Positions 12,074 through 23,650 of a stretch of 60,000 nt of DNA are shown piece after piece. The position numbers and the translations under genes are program-made. Positions within the stretch are counted from its first letter, which is position 1, and each line of letters opens with the position of its first letter. Source of the DNA: Takakia lepidozioides (lineage: Eukaryota > Streptophyta > Takakiopsida > Takakiales > Takakiaceae); assembly GCA_030704615.1 (NCBI GenBank), contig CM060731.1, positions 47,494,001 through 47,554,000 on the forward strand, in the 5' to 3' direction. The notes below the pieces were generated by a model. That model did no database searches, had not been told where the DNA came from, and worked only from the letters and a program-made list of their open reading frames with translations.

Positions 12074-13633
12074 ATGGGTAACTGTTGTGTTGGTTCTTCA
12101 GCAGCGACATCTAAGAAGGACCGCAAGCCCAATCCCTTCTCACAGGATGGCTTTCAGCTCCATGGTACTCAAATACTTAAAGGTCAATCGAATTCAAAGA
12201 TCACAGAGAAATACGTGCTAGGGAGGGAGCTGGGCCGCGGGGAGTTTGGCATCACATATTTGTGCACAGATAAGGAATCTCAGGAGGTTCTGGCATGCAA
12301 GTCTATCTCGAAAAAGAAGTTGATAACTGCTGTGGATGTGGAGGATGTACGGCGGGAGGTGGCCATTATGCACCACCTGCCACAACATCCCAACATCGTA
12401 ACCCTCAAGAATGTGTTCGAGGATGATAATGCGGTTCATCTGGTGATGGAACTCTGTGAGGGAGGCGAGCTCTTCGATCGTATCATTGCTCGTGGTCATT
12501 ACACTGAGCGGGCGGCTGCTGTTGTGACGCGGACGATTGTCGAGGTTGTGCAGGTGTGCCATAGACAAGGGGTTATGCACCGGGACCTGAAGCCCGAGAA
12601 CTTTCTGTTTGCAAACAAGAAGGAGAACTCGCCTTTGAAGGCGATTGATTTTGGACTCTCTGTGTTCTTTAAGCCAGGGGAGAGGTTCTCCGAAATAGTG
12701 GGGAGCCCCTACTACATGGCACCAGAGGTATTGAAACGCAACTACGGGCCGGAGGTAGATGTGTGGAGTGCGGGTGTCATTCTTTACATTCTTCTTTGTG
12801 GAGTCCCTCCTTTCTGGGCTGAAACTGAGCAAGGAGTTGCGCAAGCCATTCTTCGTGGTATTCTGGACTTCAAGAGGGACCCGTGGCCCAAGGTGTCCGA
12901 GACTGCCAAGTCACTAGTGCGGCACATGTTGGAACCCGATCCGAAAGCTCGCTACAACGCCCAGCAGGTGTTAGACCATCCGTGGTTGCAGAACGCTAAG
13001 AAGAATCCCAATGTCCCACTCGACGCTGTGAAGTCAAGGCTCAAACAGTTCGCTTCCATAAATAAGCTCAAGAGAAGGGCCTTGCAGATAATTGCTCAAC
13101 ATTTGTCCGGAGAGGAGGTTGACGGGCTAAAGGATATGTTTCAAACTATGGACACTGATAAAAGTGGTGCCATTACTTTTGAGGAACTGAAAGCAGGCCT
13201 GCATAAGATTGGTTCACAACTTTCTGAGGCTGAAGTGCGATTGCTAATGGAGGGAGCTGATGTAGACGGCAACGGTACCCTCGATTACAGCGAGTTCGTT
13301 GCGGCAACAATTCACCTGCAGCGTTTGGACAATGACGAACACCTGCATAAAGCATTCGGCCATTTTGATACGAATGGAAGTGGATTTATTGAGATGGAGG
13401 AGCTTAGGCAAGCTCTTGATGAATTGGGGCCCAATGAGACTGATGTAGTGAATGACATACTTCTGGAGGTGGACACTGATAAGGATGGTCGTATTAGCTA
13501 CGAGGAGTTTGCATCAATGATGCGAAGAGGGACAGATTGGAGGAAAGCTTCCAGGCAGTATTCAAGGGATCGATTTAACAGTCTCAGTGTGAAATTGTTT
13601 AGAGATGGGTCTTTGAATCCTGTGAAGAGGTGA
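12074..13633 (+). CDS. Calcium-dependent protein kinase (CDPK, group III-like), intronless
   Basis: A 519-residue Ser/Thr kinase gated by calcium. The N-terminus MGNCC gives Gly2 for myristoylation and Cys4/Cys5 for palmitoylation, so membrane association is likely. The kinase domain spans about residues 47-305: glycine loop GRGEFG (54-59), catalytic lysine K76, HRDLKPEN (169-176), DFG (192-194) and APE (216-218). An autoinhibitory junction (about 306-345) follows. Four EF-hands begin near 360, 396, 432 and 467, each with acidic first and last ligands. The C-terminal [11 protein letters not shown] resembles Arabidopsis group III CDPKs (CPK10/30/32 type), from memory. All catalytic residues are present and the frame is unbroken. 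The start is fixed by the acylation signal. Most plant CDPK genes have several introns in the coding region; this one has none, so a retrocopy or intron loss is possible. Confidence 0.97.
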   Translation: MGNCCVGSSAATSKKDRKPNPFSQDGFQLHGTQILKGQSNSKITEKYVLGRELGRGEFGITYLCTDKESQEVLACKSISKKKLITAVDVEDVRREVAIMHHLPQHPNIVTLKNVFEDDNAVHLVMELCEGGELFDRIIARGHYTERAAAVVTRTIVEVVQVCHRQGVMHRDLKPENFLFANKKENSPLKAIDFGLSVFFKPGERFSEIVGSPYYMAPEVLKRNYGPEVDVWSAGVILYILLCGVPPFWAETEQGVAQAILRGILDFKRDPWPKVSETAKSLVRHMLEPDPKARYNAQQVLDHPWLQNAKKNPNVPLDAVKSRLKQFASINKLKRRALQIIAQHLSGEEVDGLKDMFQTMDTDKSGAITFEELKAGLHKIGSQLSEAEVRLLMEGADVDGNGTLDYSEFVAATIHLQRLDNDEHLHKAFGHFDTNGSGFIEMEELRQALDELGPNETDVVNDILLEVDTDKDGRISYEEFASMMRRGTDWRKASRQYSRDRFNSLSVKLFRDGSLNPVKR

Positions 13634-15528
13634 TGAAGATATAAGGCCGAATTTTCTCAGCTGCACACTTTGTACCATTGTAGGTTTTGGTCTTTTTTGT
13701 TCTCGCTTCTGCTCCTGCAGCAAATCCCTGCCGATGCTCCAGCCTTTGCAGCAGCCCACGGGAAGGTTCATTTCTGTACGGCCACCCTTGTTAATGTGCC
13801 CTTCAAGGATGTGTTTTTGTTCGGTAGTACTGGTCCAGGACATGCAACTGCTTAGACCATTGCAGGAAGAATCTCGTAGGAAGTCGCCAATGCAATCATG
13901 ACACGGGCAGCCTAAGGGATCAGCCCTGAGTGAAAGTGCAAAGTTCTTAAAACCTGAGCAAGATGATATTCCTCTTGCCTGAATGTCCCGGTACAGGGTG
14001 TTTGTCCCAAATATGGTGTAATTTCGAGTAAGAAGAGGGCCCCTGGCTCACATTTATGTACTTTTGATTTACATTGACAAGTCTCTGCTCTCTGCACAAG
14101 AAGGCTGAGGGCAAAGCAGTACTTTGTATGCAGCTTTGATTGAACGACAGACAGCCCTTACAGCCAAATTCAACCATTATTTGATAAAGCTGTGTTTCTG
14201 CTTACTTCTGTTGGGAACAAGGTTTAGCAATGTGAATGCAGGCTTGGTTGGCTGGGCCGGGCTTTGATGCATGTCTAACTTAACTGTGGTTCTCACAGAA
14301 TTAGTTGAGCTGGATTGAGGACAGGCAAATCATGTGAAGAACCTTTGTGCCTTTGCTGGCCAGAGGCCTCTGTTTCTCCTTCCCCCTTTGAAGATGAATT
14401 ATGGAAATTGTCGCAACTTGAAAGAAGCTGTATGTGAAATGAAAGCCTTCTGGTGGTCCACATGTGATGATATGACCAATTGTTAATGTGGATGCTTTGA
14501 CTGGTGACTGCCATTTGCTTGCAGAGTTGAGCTGTGAAGGGGAAGCTTTCAGAGAGCAAATAACATTTAGGATCAGGACAGTTGAATGGTCTTAACTTTC
14601 CTACTCAGTGACATTGGAGTACTATGTCTTCAGGGTGGATGCTGAGACTGTAGCCCTTACAGTCACAGTGGCCACCTGATAGCAGTCACCTTGGCAAGCA
14701 TTATAAGCAGGTAATGAGGCCGGAGAGAGAGAGAGAGGAGCAGTAGTAAGTTATAGCAGAGACATTGTCTCTCAAAGAGCTTCTTGCAAGAATAGCATCA
14801 ACAGTTGCCTCCATAGGACATCTTTGGGGAGACATTCTATCTGCCATGTTGGGTACTTGCTACATATGGGGAACTGACAGGCTGCGGGATTCCTGACTGC
14901 ATATGCGCCTTGACAGCCCACATTCCTCGTGGGCTCCAGCAGGTGTAATTCATGTGGCCTTCATGTCTGCAACAGCGCCGCCCGTCTACAGTCTGTTTGC
15001 TTTCTGGTTGGGCACAGACCTGCCCAGTGTCTGCTTCATGTGCTGCTTCATGTGGGTGGGCCTCTCAAGCTTCCCAAAGTGCCTGCCTGTGCTCCTTCTG
15101 TCCTCCACAGAGCACCTAGATTGCATGAAATCCCATCCCTCTGCTGCCGAACGGCCGAGAAGGAAGCACGTGACCCGAGTAACCAGCAGTAGACAAGCGG
15201 GTCAGGAGTCCTCGCAACTTGTTTCCCGGGGACTGTTGAATGCTGGACATGGTTGGGGCAGCAGGTGCGAGACTGTGCGGGTTGAAGAGAAAGGTTTGTA
15301 TGTATCACAGATGCTTCCATTCGTATGGGAGATGACAAGATGATCGCCAGCCATGAATCCAACGACATCGTCGTTCCTTCGGGGTGCCGTTCCATGCAGT
15401 TGCTCCTACAGTTTCTTCATTCGCCCCCATTTCGCATCTGCATCACGTTGTCATCCGTCCAGTAGGAGAGAGAAGAGAGAGAATTGCCTCGCACTTTCAG
15501 GAGAGGAGGTGTAGGATTGAGGAAGACG
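13634..15528. other. CDPK 3' region and GrpE 5' region
   Basis: No additional gene is evident between the CDPK stop and the GrpE start. ORFs at 14903-15343 and 15384-15857 overlap on both strands without motifs. A GAGAGA run lies near 14724-14740. The GrpE leader is probably within about 15360-15528. Confidence 0.4.
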
Positions 15529-18500
15529 ATGAGCAATCTGCAGCGCGGCATGCAGTCTGCACGCGCTCTTGTGCGGGTGCTGCAGAGGGAGCCTTCTCGC
15601 CATTGCCGCTCTATTGGAGCCCCTGCGGCCGTAGTGCGCGGCCCGTCTCCTCTGCGTTCCACGAAACATTCCGATGTTCTTTGTGCCTTGAAATCACCCA
15701 AGGTATGCTGCTGATCCGTGAGATACAGATAGTTACAAAAAGGCTTGTTTGTGACTGTCATCGCTCCCAGCCCTGTGGCACTGAGACAGGGAACACTTTT
15801 GAGGAGGAATATTTTGTGTGGATCGGAGTATGTTGCCGTGGTCGTGTGGAATTATAACAAATCTGTGAAAGTTTCATGTTCGTTTGGAGATGTTCAACCC
15901 ATGATGACAAGGTGGGCAAATTTGAATAATTATCACCAGATCTGAACCTGGCAGGTAGGTCTTAGCCATGGTTGACACAATGGAAACAGGTTGGATGGAA
16001 TAGGTGTTTGGGATTCTTAGGTAGTGAATCAAAACCTCATGGAACTTTGACTCCATGATTGAATGAGCCACCGATGTGGCCTTTTGCACCTATACTGTGA
16101 TGGTTTACGGGTTACAGTGTGGTACACTTGCTCATCACAAAGATATTGTCCAGCTCTCTTGTTTGACAAAAAAATTGCCTTGGTCTTTTCTCTGAAACGA
16201 AAGAAAGAAGATTTGATGCATGGAACTATACCCTACTGCAGCAGCGATGGACAGCTGCAGCATGGCCCATCCCCCATCCAGCCCCCTCCTTTGAGTTCCT
16301 CTCAAATGTCCATGAAGCCGGATTCTCATCTGTGGCTTCCCGGGACATGAGTGGTAACCGGGGCACTCCAGGCACTTCTACAGATGATGGGACGGTGGCC
16401 AGTGCAGAAGAGAAGGTGGAGCCCATTCATCAACCCAGCTGTGCGGAGGACAAAGGAGGGACAGGTCATTATTTGTCTTGCTGAACGCATTTACCTGTAA
16501 TGAGAGTCCCAAATGCTTGTAGGGGAGGGACAGTGATGTCAAAAATTGACACAAAATGTAAGCATAACCTTCAAATGGTGGACAGAGCATACCTATTTTA
16601 GGTGTGCTTTCCCCCAGGTTGCAAAATCTGAGAAGTTGTGGGGTTTTCCGGGGTATGAAACTCAGCCAAAGATGGTCGCAGCTCTCTCATGCAATAAACA
16701 ATCATGTGGCAGGGTATTGACTGGTCATGACCACATACTAGACAGTAAGTTGATTTTGGCCCTGGCACTGGCACTGTAGCTCTCTATCTGAACACAGATG
16801 TGACACATGTGGCTGTGTATGCACTACCAGTCGCACTATGGAGAGGGAGAGAGAGAAAACATGCCAGTTGAAGGCGGCAACTAAGCCTCCATCCTCTAGG
16901 CTTACTGCTGTATCTCAAGGGTGGGTCCTCTTACTCACAGTAAGGTTTATAGTATCTCTCTTTGCATTGCTTTATGGTTGCTTCGGTCTTCACTGCAGTG
17001 ACCAAAGGAGTGGTTGCAGTGAAGGCCAAGGGTTCTTTAGAGCTTTGTTTGCTTTAATGTTCTCAGGACTCTCATGTTTTCCATGTCAAACAAGCTATGT
17101 GAGCCTCAATCAACAATGCATCAGTAAATGAACTGAAATAAATGTGGCTGGCAGACACCATTATGTATGTGGTAGGCCTTAAAATTCACACAAGCCTAGA
17201 TGTGCTCCTGGCAGATGTTGTCCAGTTGGCCATATTGACCAAAAATGCACTGAGAGCTCACATTACTATCCAGACGTATAGTTTCAGTATGTTGCACTCA
17301 CGTGCATGCTATACTTCCTTGTTTTGTTAGGAAAGAGAGAAATATGACCTTCTTAAACTACTGGATGAAGTCTTGTGGCCATCCTCGCCTGTCTTAGTCT
17401 GGAAGAAGCATGGAAAGGACCAGCTATGGGGTCTGCATTTTCCAGCATCATTTGTGCCTTCTACACTACTTAGAGGCACATTCACTGTATTCTGACAGGA
17501 CTATCAGGTGTGGGCCAGGTGCTCAACAAGGATCACAAGTGGGCCAGGATTTTGCCAAACAGAATGAGGATCTGCTGGGGCTTCTGGGAGAGAGGGAGGC
17601 GCTTCTAGAAGAGAAAGACCGTGCTTTGTCAGAGATGAGGGAGAAGCTGCTGCACAGTTACGCAGAGATGGAGTCTGTCATCGACCGGTCCAGGAGAGAG
17701 GCGGACTACACCCGCAAGTTTTCCATTCAGGTGTACACCAATTTTCCTTTGCATCTGCTGTCTGATCTTTCAGAACTTCTTAAGAACTTCTTGCTTTTAT
17801 TTCAGTGACTAAAGCAAGCTCATGAGACAGAGACCTCATACCAGTAATCTGATACTTTGTCATCACACAATAGCCATTGCCTTGCAACCATTGACTTGTG
17901 GGATCTTGCTGTTTTGGTTGTGTCACTGTATCTTCGTTCTCCCTGTGAATGGCCTTCCATTTGAAAGATAGAGCTGTATTCTAGATTGACGTTGCTGCAG
18001 GCAGACAGAGGGAGACAGGGAAGACTCTGATTCGGTAATAGCTGTTGGTGTTAGAGAGCTTACTGGTGAGGTATTTCTGGTCTAGAGCTGGAATTCTAGT
18101 ATTTAAACAAGACTTCTGCCGACTGAAGTACTTGTGGTGGATGCTTGCATGGTGGGAAGCCTCCATTGAGGCACTCCGAGGTGGATTTTATGTCGGATAG
18201 ACAGCACTTCATACATTTTCTCAATTTCTTCTACAGCCTTGAGGACCTTGGTGATGCTCTAAAATGTGGGCATCTCCTCAGAGGGCCTAAAGCAATGGAT
18301 GAAATTGGAAGTGTGCAGGGCTTCGCCAACAGTTTGTTGGATGTGGCCGACAATTTAGGTCGGGCAACTGAGAGTGTGCGCAAGGCTGAGTCATCAGGTG
18401 ACCCTGCAGGAAATGCCAAACTTTTGCAATCACTGCTGGAAGGTGTGGAGATGACCGAGAAACAGCTTCTCCAGGTATAGTTTTTCTGTTATGGCATTGT

Positions 18501-19397
18501 TATTGGGGATTTACTGTTCTAAAATCTGTTTTTCTTTGTTCTAGTATGGCATGTTCATTCGGAAGGTCGCTGTTGTAAAATCTCTTGTTCTGAGGGACTC
18601 TTCATGTGAATCTATTTAGTTTCAGGAAGTACCTTCCTTTATGTGCTTCAGAGCTACTTCTTGTAGATTCTTTATGGGCAAAGACCTATTATTGAGTTTG
18701 TGAGATTACAGTAACAAGAATGCAGCTCGGATTATATATCGGAGAGGAAGAGGGGAAGGACTTTGCGTGCTCTACTAATTCAACATAGGGATGGCAGGTG
18801 TTTGAGAAGCATGGGTTGGAAAGGTTCGATCCATTGGGGCTCCCTTTTGACCCAAACGAACATTCAGCCGTAGTGGAAGTTGAGGATCACTCAAAAGCCC
18901 CCGGTACAATCGCTCGTGTCCTCAAGGTCTGTTGACAGCTCAACCACAGCACCACATAGTGTGTCGAGGTTTCACTTGAATGCCATGGATAAACTCACGC
19001 TGTAAGCTGTAAGCTGTTGTCAAACTGGAGGGGTTGTTGGATCATTCCCAGTGACGCTTAACTTACTCTCAGTGTTTTTGGATGGATTATGCTGGAGACT
19101 AGGCTACAGTGTCCATGTAGGCAGGTACTTTGCCTCTGGCAGCTTCATACAGGAGGCAATACTTCAAAATTACAATGGCTCCTGCTGGTGCAATTCTTCT
19201 CAAATTTCTGTGTCATCCTGAAATTAGGTATGTAGGGGTTAGAGAAGGTGAGCATCAAACAGTCAGCCTCGTGCTCACACTAAAAGCAGTGGTGGTGGTG
19301 GGGTTGTGTGCAGGTGGGTTATAGGCTGCACAATCGCATCATACGGCCTGCTGTTGTGGCCGTGGTCAAGGAGAAATCTTCAGAAAGTTCTAGTTAG
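15529..19397 (+). CDS. Mitochondrial GrpE-type nucleotide exchange factor, six exons
   Basis: Assembled by eye as 15529-15702, 16242-16464, 17519-17730, 18319-18474, 18798-18926 and 19314-19397. All junctions are AG/GT with phases that join correctly, giving about 325 residues. GrpE releases ADP from mitochondrial Hsp70 during protein import and folding. Exon 1 encodes an Arg-rich, acid-poor presequence. Exon 3 holds the long coiled coil (EKDRALSEMREKLLHSYAEM, then VIDRSRREADYTRKF). Exon 4 carries FANSLLDVADNLGRA and LLEGVEMTEKQLLQ, the family signature. Exon 5 has FEKHGLERFDPLGLPFDPNE, the start of the beta domain. Exon 6 has VGYRLHNRIIRPAVVAV and the stop. Length and order match plant mitochondrial GrpE. 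Least certain is exon 2, which is low-complexity but open and phase-compatible. An extra small exon between exons 2 and 3 cannot be excluded. Confidence 0.9.
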
Positions 19398-21069
19398 GAG
19401 AGAGAAAGAGAGACATTGTTTCGGCTATTGAGAGTCAGAAGATTAGTGTAGCTGCCAGAATGTGGAGTTCCTTGTCTGTTTTATGTTGACCCCATTCTTC
19501 ACACAAGCCAGCAGGTTTCCATTCAGGAGGGTTTGGGTGCTCCAGAGGAATACCCGAGACCCTAAGGAGCTCGGCAAGATAAAGTTGTTCAAGCCCATAT
19601 TTGTTTTGCTAATTGCAGGACAGAGGGAAGCAATGAGATTGGGTTCATCAGCTTATTGCTGCAGCCTTATTTGTTGAAGGTCCTGGACGAAGTTTTGATA
19701 GAGCAGGAAGGGGGCCACCATCTTCATGAGAGAGAGAACAGAAGCAAGGAGAAGGATAGTGCTCATGTGTGCTAAGGCAGAGTTGCAGAAAACATGAGCT
19801 TCATTGTAGCAGTGATTTAGACCACTACTTCCCACTATGGAGGTAATACATCTTGCATCACTAAGGTCACCGAAAGATCAGGATGTAGAGCTTGCAAAAC
19901 AGTTCCCCAGGAAATTTAAAGAAAGATACCAATTTCTTGTTGATTCTGTGCTGGTGTCATGTGCACCCAAGATTAGGGGTTGCAAGTTCATAAAGTTTTG
20001 CCCTTTTAAGAAGCTTAGCACCATTATTTCACCGTCTTCAAACGACTATTGAGAACAAAGGGGGAAAAAAATGGCTTCTTGATTGATAACCGGGCAAATA
20101 GCGCGCAAAATTTCAAATCGTTGCAACGGGCACCCTTATTAAAGAACATGCCATACCCAGTCCAATGGTCTTAGTACTTTGAAGTCGAAGACATTTTTCT
20201 ATGGCTAACACTTAGTATAATGTGGAGGTACATTAAAAACCAACCTATTGATAAACATGGACCAGAGATTGAGTAACTGAGTAATTGTTGTTGTTGTAAG
20301 ATAATGGTTTAGGTTCCAAATTTTTATTTTCTAAGGGGGCCTGCTTGCAGAGCCCACCAAAGGGAGGCAGAAGAAACCTAATGAAATATATACCCCTCTT
20401 ACCCTCCTTATATAGTCTTTGGAGGGGTGGTGAAGCCTTCTAGGTCCACACGTTGTGCGAAAACTGTCCATCGCAGATCCAATCGTCAACCCACACTAGC
20501 CACCTCGCTATTGCTCTCGCTTGCTTTTCAACGAACGAGCACACGAACGATCGTCCAGATACAGGCTCCCAACAAAGTTTCTTCGGACGTAAGCGATCCC
20601 TAGAAGGGGGCCACCGCCTCATCCCCCTGCTTCTGGAAACCTCTAGAAGTAGAAGGAAAGCCTACAGTGTCTTCTGCGCATGTCTTGGGCTCACCGCCCC
20701 ATCCCATGCCCTATAAAAGAAAACCATATGGCTGTCTCCCATCGACCCTCCTACTTCTACGCTAGCCTCTTCCCGCGGCCCACTGATTGGCTCTTCCCAC
20801 AGTGTCGGGTTGCCTAACCTTCCCAAACTGGGTAAATGAGTTGGGGGTACATAGTGTAGGAAGTACATCCTGGGCACGCCATTGGGCAAATTTCACTCCC
20901 CAAAAAAGTGATACTTGGCGAGTGAAACGAGGCTACACCTCTAACATCCAAAAACTGAACCTTACCAGATTCACCTTGGCTACCATGTACATCAACTCAA
21001 TTGCGGAGAAATTCTAGAGAGATTTTATGTTTTAATAGGGGTTTGTTTTTTATTTTTGGATTTTGTAAA
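19398..21069. other. Intergenic; possible decayed LTR near 20345-20830
   Basis: No gene recognised. TGCAGAGCCCACCAAAG at 20347 followed by TATATAG near 20410 resembles the start of the LTR-like segment at 8454, but no LTR end or primer site is evident. ORFs here have no motifs. Confidence 0.3.
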
Positions 21070-21345
21070 GTATATATATATTTTTTTTAAAGGGAAACAC
21101 CTGGGAGCGACAGCTACAAATCAGGCCCCTTAACAGTGAGAGGAGGAAATAACCTCTTTCATAGTAACCGCGCCATGGAGCCTTAGTGGGGGTGGCATAG
21201 GACTCACCATGGGGCGGAGACCTTGTGGTCACCGCCCATGGAAGGGGGAGAAGAGTATACCACACCCGTCAAGTAGCAGGATTTGACCCCATAATCATCT
21301 GGGTGACACTTAACCAAGTGCACTTAACCAACTGAGCTACTGATT
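21070..21345 (-). mobile_element. tRNA-derived SINE-like element carrying an LTR-like body
   Basis: On the minus strand, TAGCTCAGTTGG (A box, about 21330-21341) is followed 38 bases later by GGGTCAAATCC (B box, about 21281-21291). This is close to a complete tRNA-like head. The body (about 21178-21228) contains GGGGTGGCATAGGACTCACC on the plus strand, a block also found in the Ty3/gypsy LTRs at 35871 and 41950. The minus-strand 3' end is an A/T tail at about 21074-21094. Either the SINE body was fused to LTR sequence or an LTR fragment sits next to a tRNA pseudogene. Confidence 0.5.
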
Positions 21346-22134
21346 GTTGGTATCTTTGACCAAGCCTACTATTTGAGTGAGGGGTTGATTTCCTGCTTTT
21401 GCCTCCCGCATCGAAAAGTGATATGGTATCCTAGCCAAATATTGTGAAAATTTCAAGCCAAACAACAGTTGTTTTTATTAGGGTCCTTTGTATGTGGTTG
21501 GGTCAAAATAACTTCCATAGCTTGCCAATTCAAGGTGAGCCCATTGCAAATGTTGACGCACTAATAATGAGATGTTTGACTCAATCCATCTCTGGTGAGG
21601 GTGTGAAATGCACTACAATATTGAGCCAGGCCAAAATAAAATCTAAATCCAAGGGTAGGATTTACAAAAGTTACCACCCCAACGAGCACAACTATGGGCC
21701 AAATATGTCTCACCATGTCATCAACCCTACATGGCCCCTCCTACATGCTCCAATTTCATGACCCTTGTGTTTTCCAAAAAATCTACAGGACGGAGAATTT
21801 GGTAAAATTTACTACTTTCAATGTGAGAAGGTGGGCCATGTTGTCAAAAATGTAAATGTAGTTGGAGCCAATAAAAAACAAGCGGCTAGTCACGTAATGT
21901 CTCCACCCTAAAACTCTTAAGTACAAAATTTCCTGAAAATGTTATATTAAAATGAAATAATCACATATTTAAATTACATTTTAAACATGTTTTGCGTAAG
22001 AGAAAAAATATTTATTTATTTCTTCATAAAGCTGGGGATAGAGGCCCTGGTAGAACTTCTTGATGTACGAATTAAATAGTGATGTATGATATTACAAAAC
22101 TGATCTCCAGATTTACTAATTATTAATATATTAA
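21346..22134. other. Intergenic, no gene seen
   Basis: AT-rich DNA with one 105-codon ORF (21444-21761) that has no recognisable motif. Confidence 0.4.
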
Positions 22135-22320
22135 AAATGCTTGTTGAAATACTAACTAAAATGTTGAAACACTTGTGGAAGAACTAACTGAGATATTAAA
22201 ATGCTGGCTGAAAAACTCGCTGAAATACTTGCTGAAATACTGAAATACTCGATGAAATACTTGCTGAAAAACTTGATTGAAAACGGAAATACTGAAATTT
22301 TGATGTACTGAAATATTGCA
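22135..22320 (+). repeat. Degenerate minisatellite, GCTGAAATACTT-like units
   Basis: About a dozen imperfect units of 12-20 bases built on GCTGAAATACTT (also TTGAAATACT and GCTGAAAAACTT). Unit length is irregular, which suggests slippage of a short motif. No coding role. Confidence 0.7.
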
Positions 22321-22490
22321 CTTCACATGCACAGCAACAGACAGGGAAGAAGGGCACTCGCATCACCAAAATCTTCATCATCACAGGTGGCTTACCAGGA
22401 ATAGTAGGAAGAAAAAAAGAAAAACAACTTCATTAAACAAAGAGGAATGAAATGAAATTAAACTGAGAGAAAGAAAGGAAGAATAGGAAC

Positions 22491-22917
22491 ATGTGTGGCC
22501 GCACTGAGAGGCCTGACTTGCCACACTCTGACAGCTCGTCCCAACCCGCACCAGAGTGCCATTCACTTGTGATGCTGGAAACCGTCTCACCGCCCTCCTC
22601 TACATCTGTCTTGCTCCATGGACACTCATCGACTCAGCATAATCTCCCCGGACTGCATGTTGCCTGAATCTAGCCAATGTGCATCTCACAACAGACAGGT
22701 TATAAAGAACATGGGGTTAATCAAGTAGTTGCAGTAATGGATACTTAAATACCAGAGCTTTTAAAGTTTGAGAAAGAGATCACCTACAAGTACATAAGTA
22801 CAGTAGCAATACGCTGCCCACCATTCTTGGTATTGAACGTATCATGAAAGTAATCATAATGTGCCTCATATTGTTGACCTTCTTCATAATGCAAAACCTG
22901 CAACCCCTCACCATGCT
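22491..22917 (-). pseudogene. Prolyl 4-hydroxylase gene fragment (two exons)
   Basis: Plant prolyl 4-hydroxylases modify proline in secreted proteins such as extensins. The upstream exon (22788-22917) encodes GEGLQVLHYEEGQ, then HYDYFHDTFNTKNGGQRIA, including the His-x-Asp iron ligands of the 2-oxoglutarate oxygenase fold. It has a consensus acceptor (TTTGCAG) and donor (GTAGGT). The next exon (about 22491-22608) encodes DVEEGGET and, in another frame, WDELSECGKSGLSVRPHM. A 2-base deletion in the GTTTTCCCA-type stretch and a second shift break it. I found no exon for the N-terminus or for the second iron-ligand histidine. The dead hAT copy lies just upstream. This is a truncated, frameshifted remnant. 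Confidence 0.85.
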
Positions 22918-23650
22918 CTGCAAACAGACAATTCTTCAATCTGACCCTGATGAAAACTGTAAACATGTGAGACTCATTTGTGAATAGTCAATCAACCAAA
23001 AGCCCAGGATGGAGTTAGCCTTCCACTGGTTTGAAGTGGCAGAGTACAGTGGTCCAGACCAGCACAACAGCTTATATATTATGATTACCACAAATCCAAG
23101 GTTACTGCCAATGCAGATAAGCATGGCGTCCCAGGAGCTGTGCTGATGAACCCCAGCAATTGCCAGGTTCCAAATGGAAGAAAATGATAGACAAAAGTAT
23201 GTCTTACCCTTCACCATTTGGCACATGATTCACTCGGACGTCATAGTCCACACATGCACAGCGCAAAGGCGTCCAATATCCATTGCAAATGGCAGGGCCC
23301 TTTCTATAGTTCCTTTGAAAGAAACTTTTACATTTACAATCTCTCCCTCTAAGTAATACCCTAGAACGTCATTAGGGTGTCATTGGACATGCACTTAAGC
23401 AAGAGACAGACATGTATCTGAATCTGCTGAAATGCCTCTTTGGTTTAAAGTCTGTAGAGCCTCTTTCAGCCTGCCTGCCTCACAAAGCATATTTACATGC
23501 CCAGAAGTGCCAGAAGAGGCATTGTGGACTCCCTCTCTTGATCCTCACTCCCGCAAAACAATCAACACCGGCTCCACCATGTACACAAAATTTGCACATT
23601 TCGCCCAGAAATCGTCGGAGCGAATGATTGCGCGGACCCTCCGACTTTTG

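Noticed and set aside
12218-12844. 208-codon minus-strand ORF
   Set aside because: It lies entirely antisense to the CDPK kinase domain, whose conserved protein explains the sequence.
22784-22966. A functional short prolyl 4-hydroxylase
   Set aside because: The next exon is frameshifted, and the N-terminal exons and the distal iron-ligand exon were not found.
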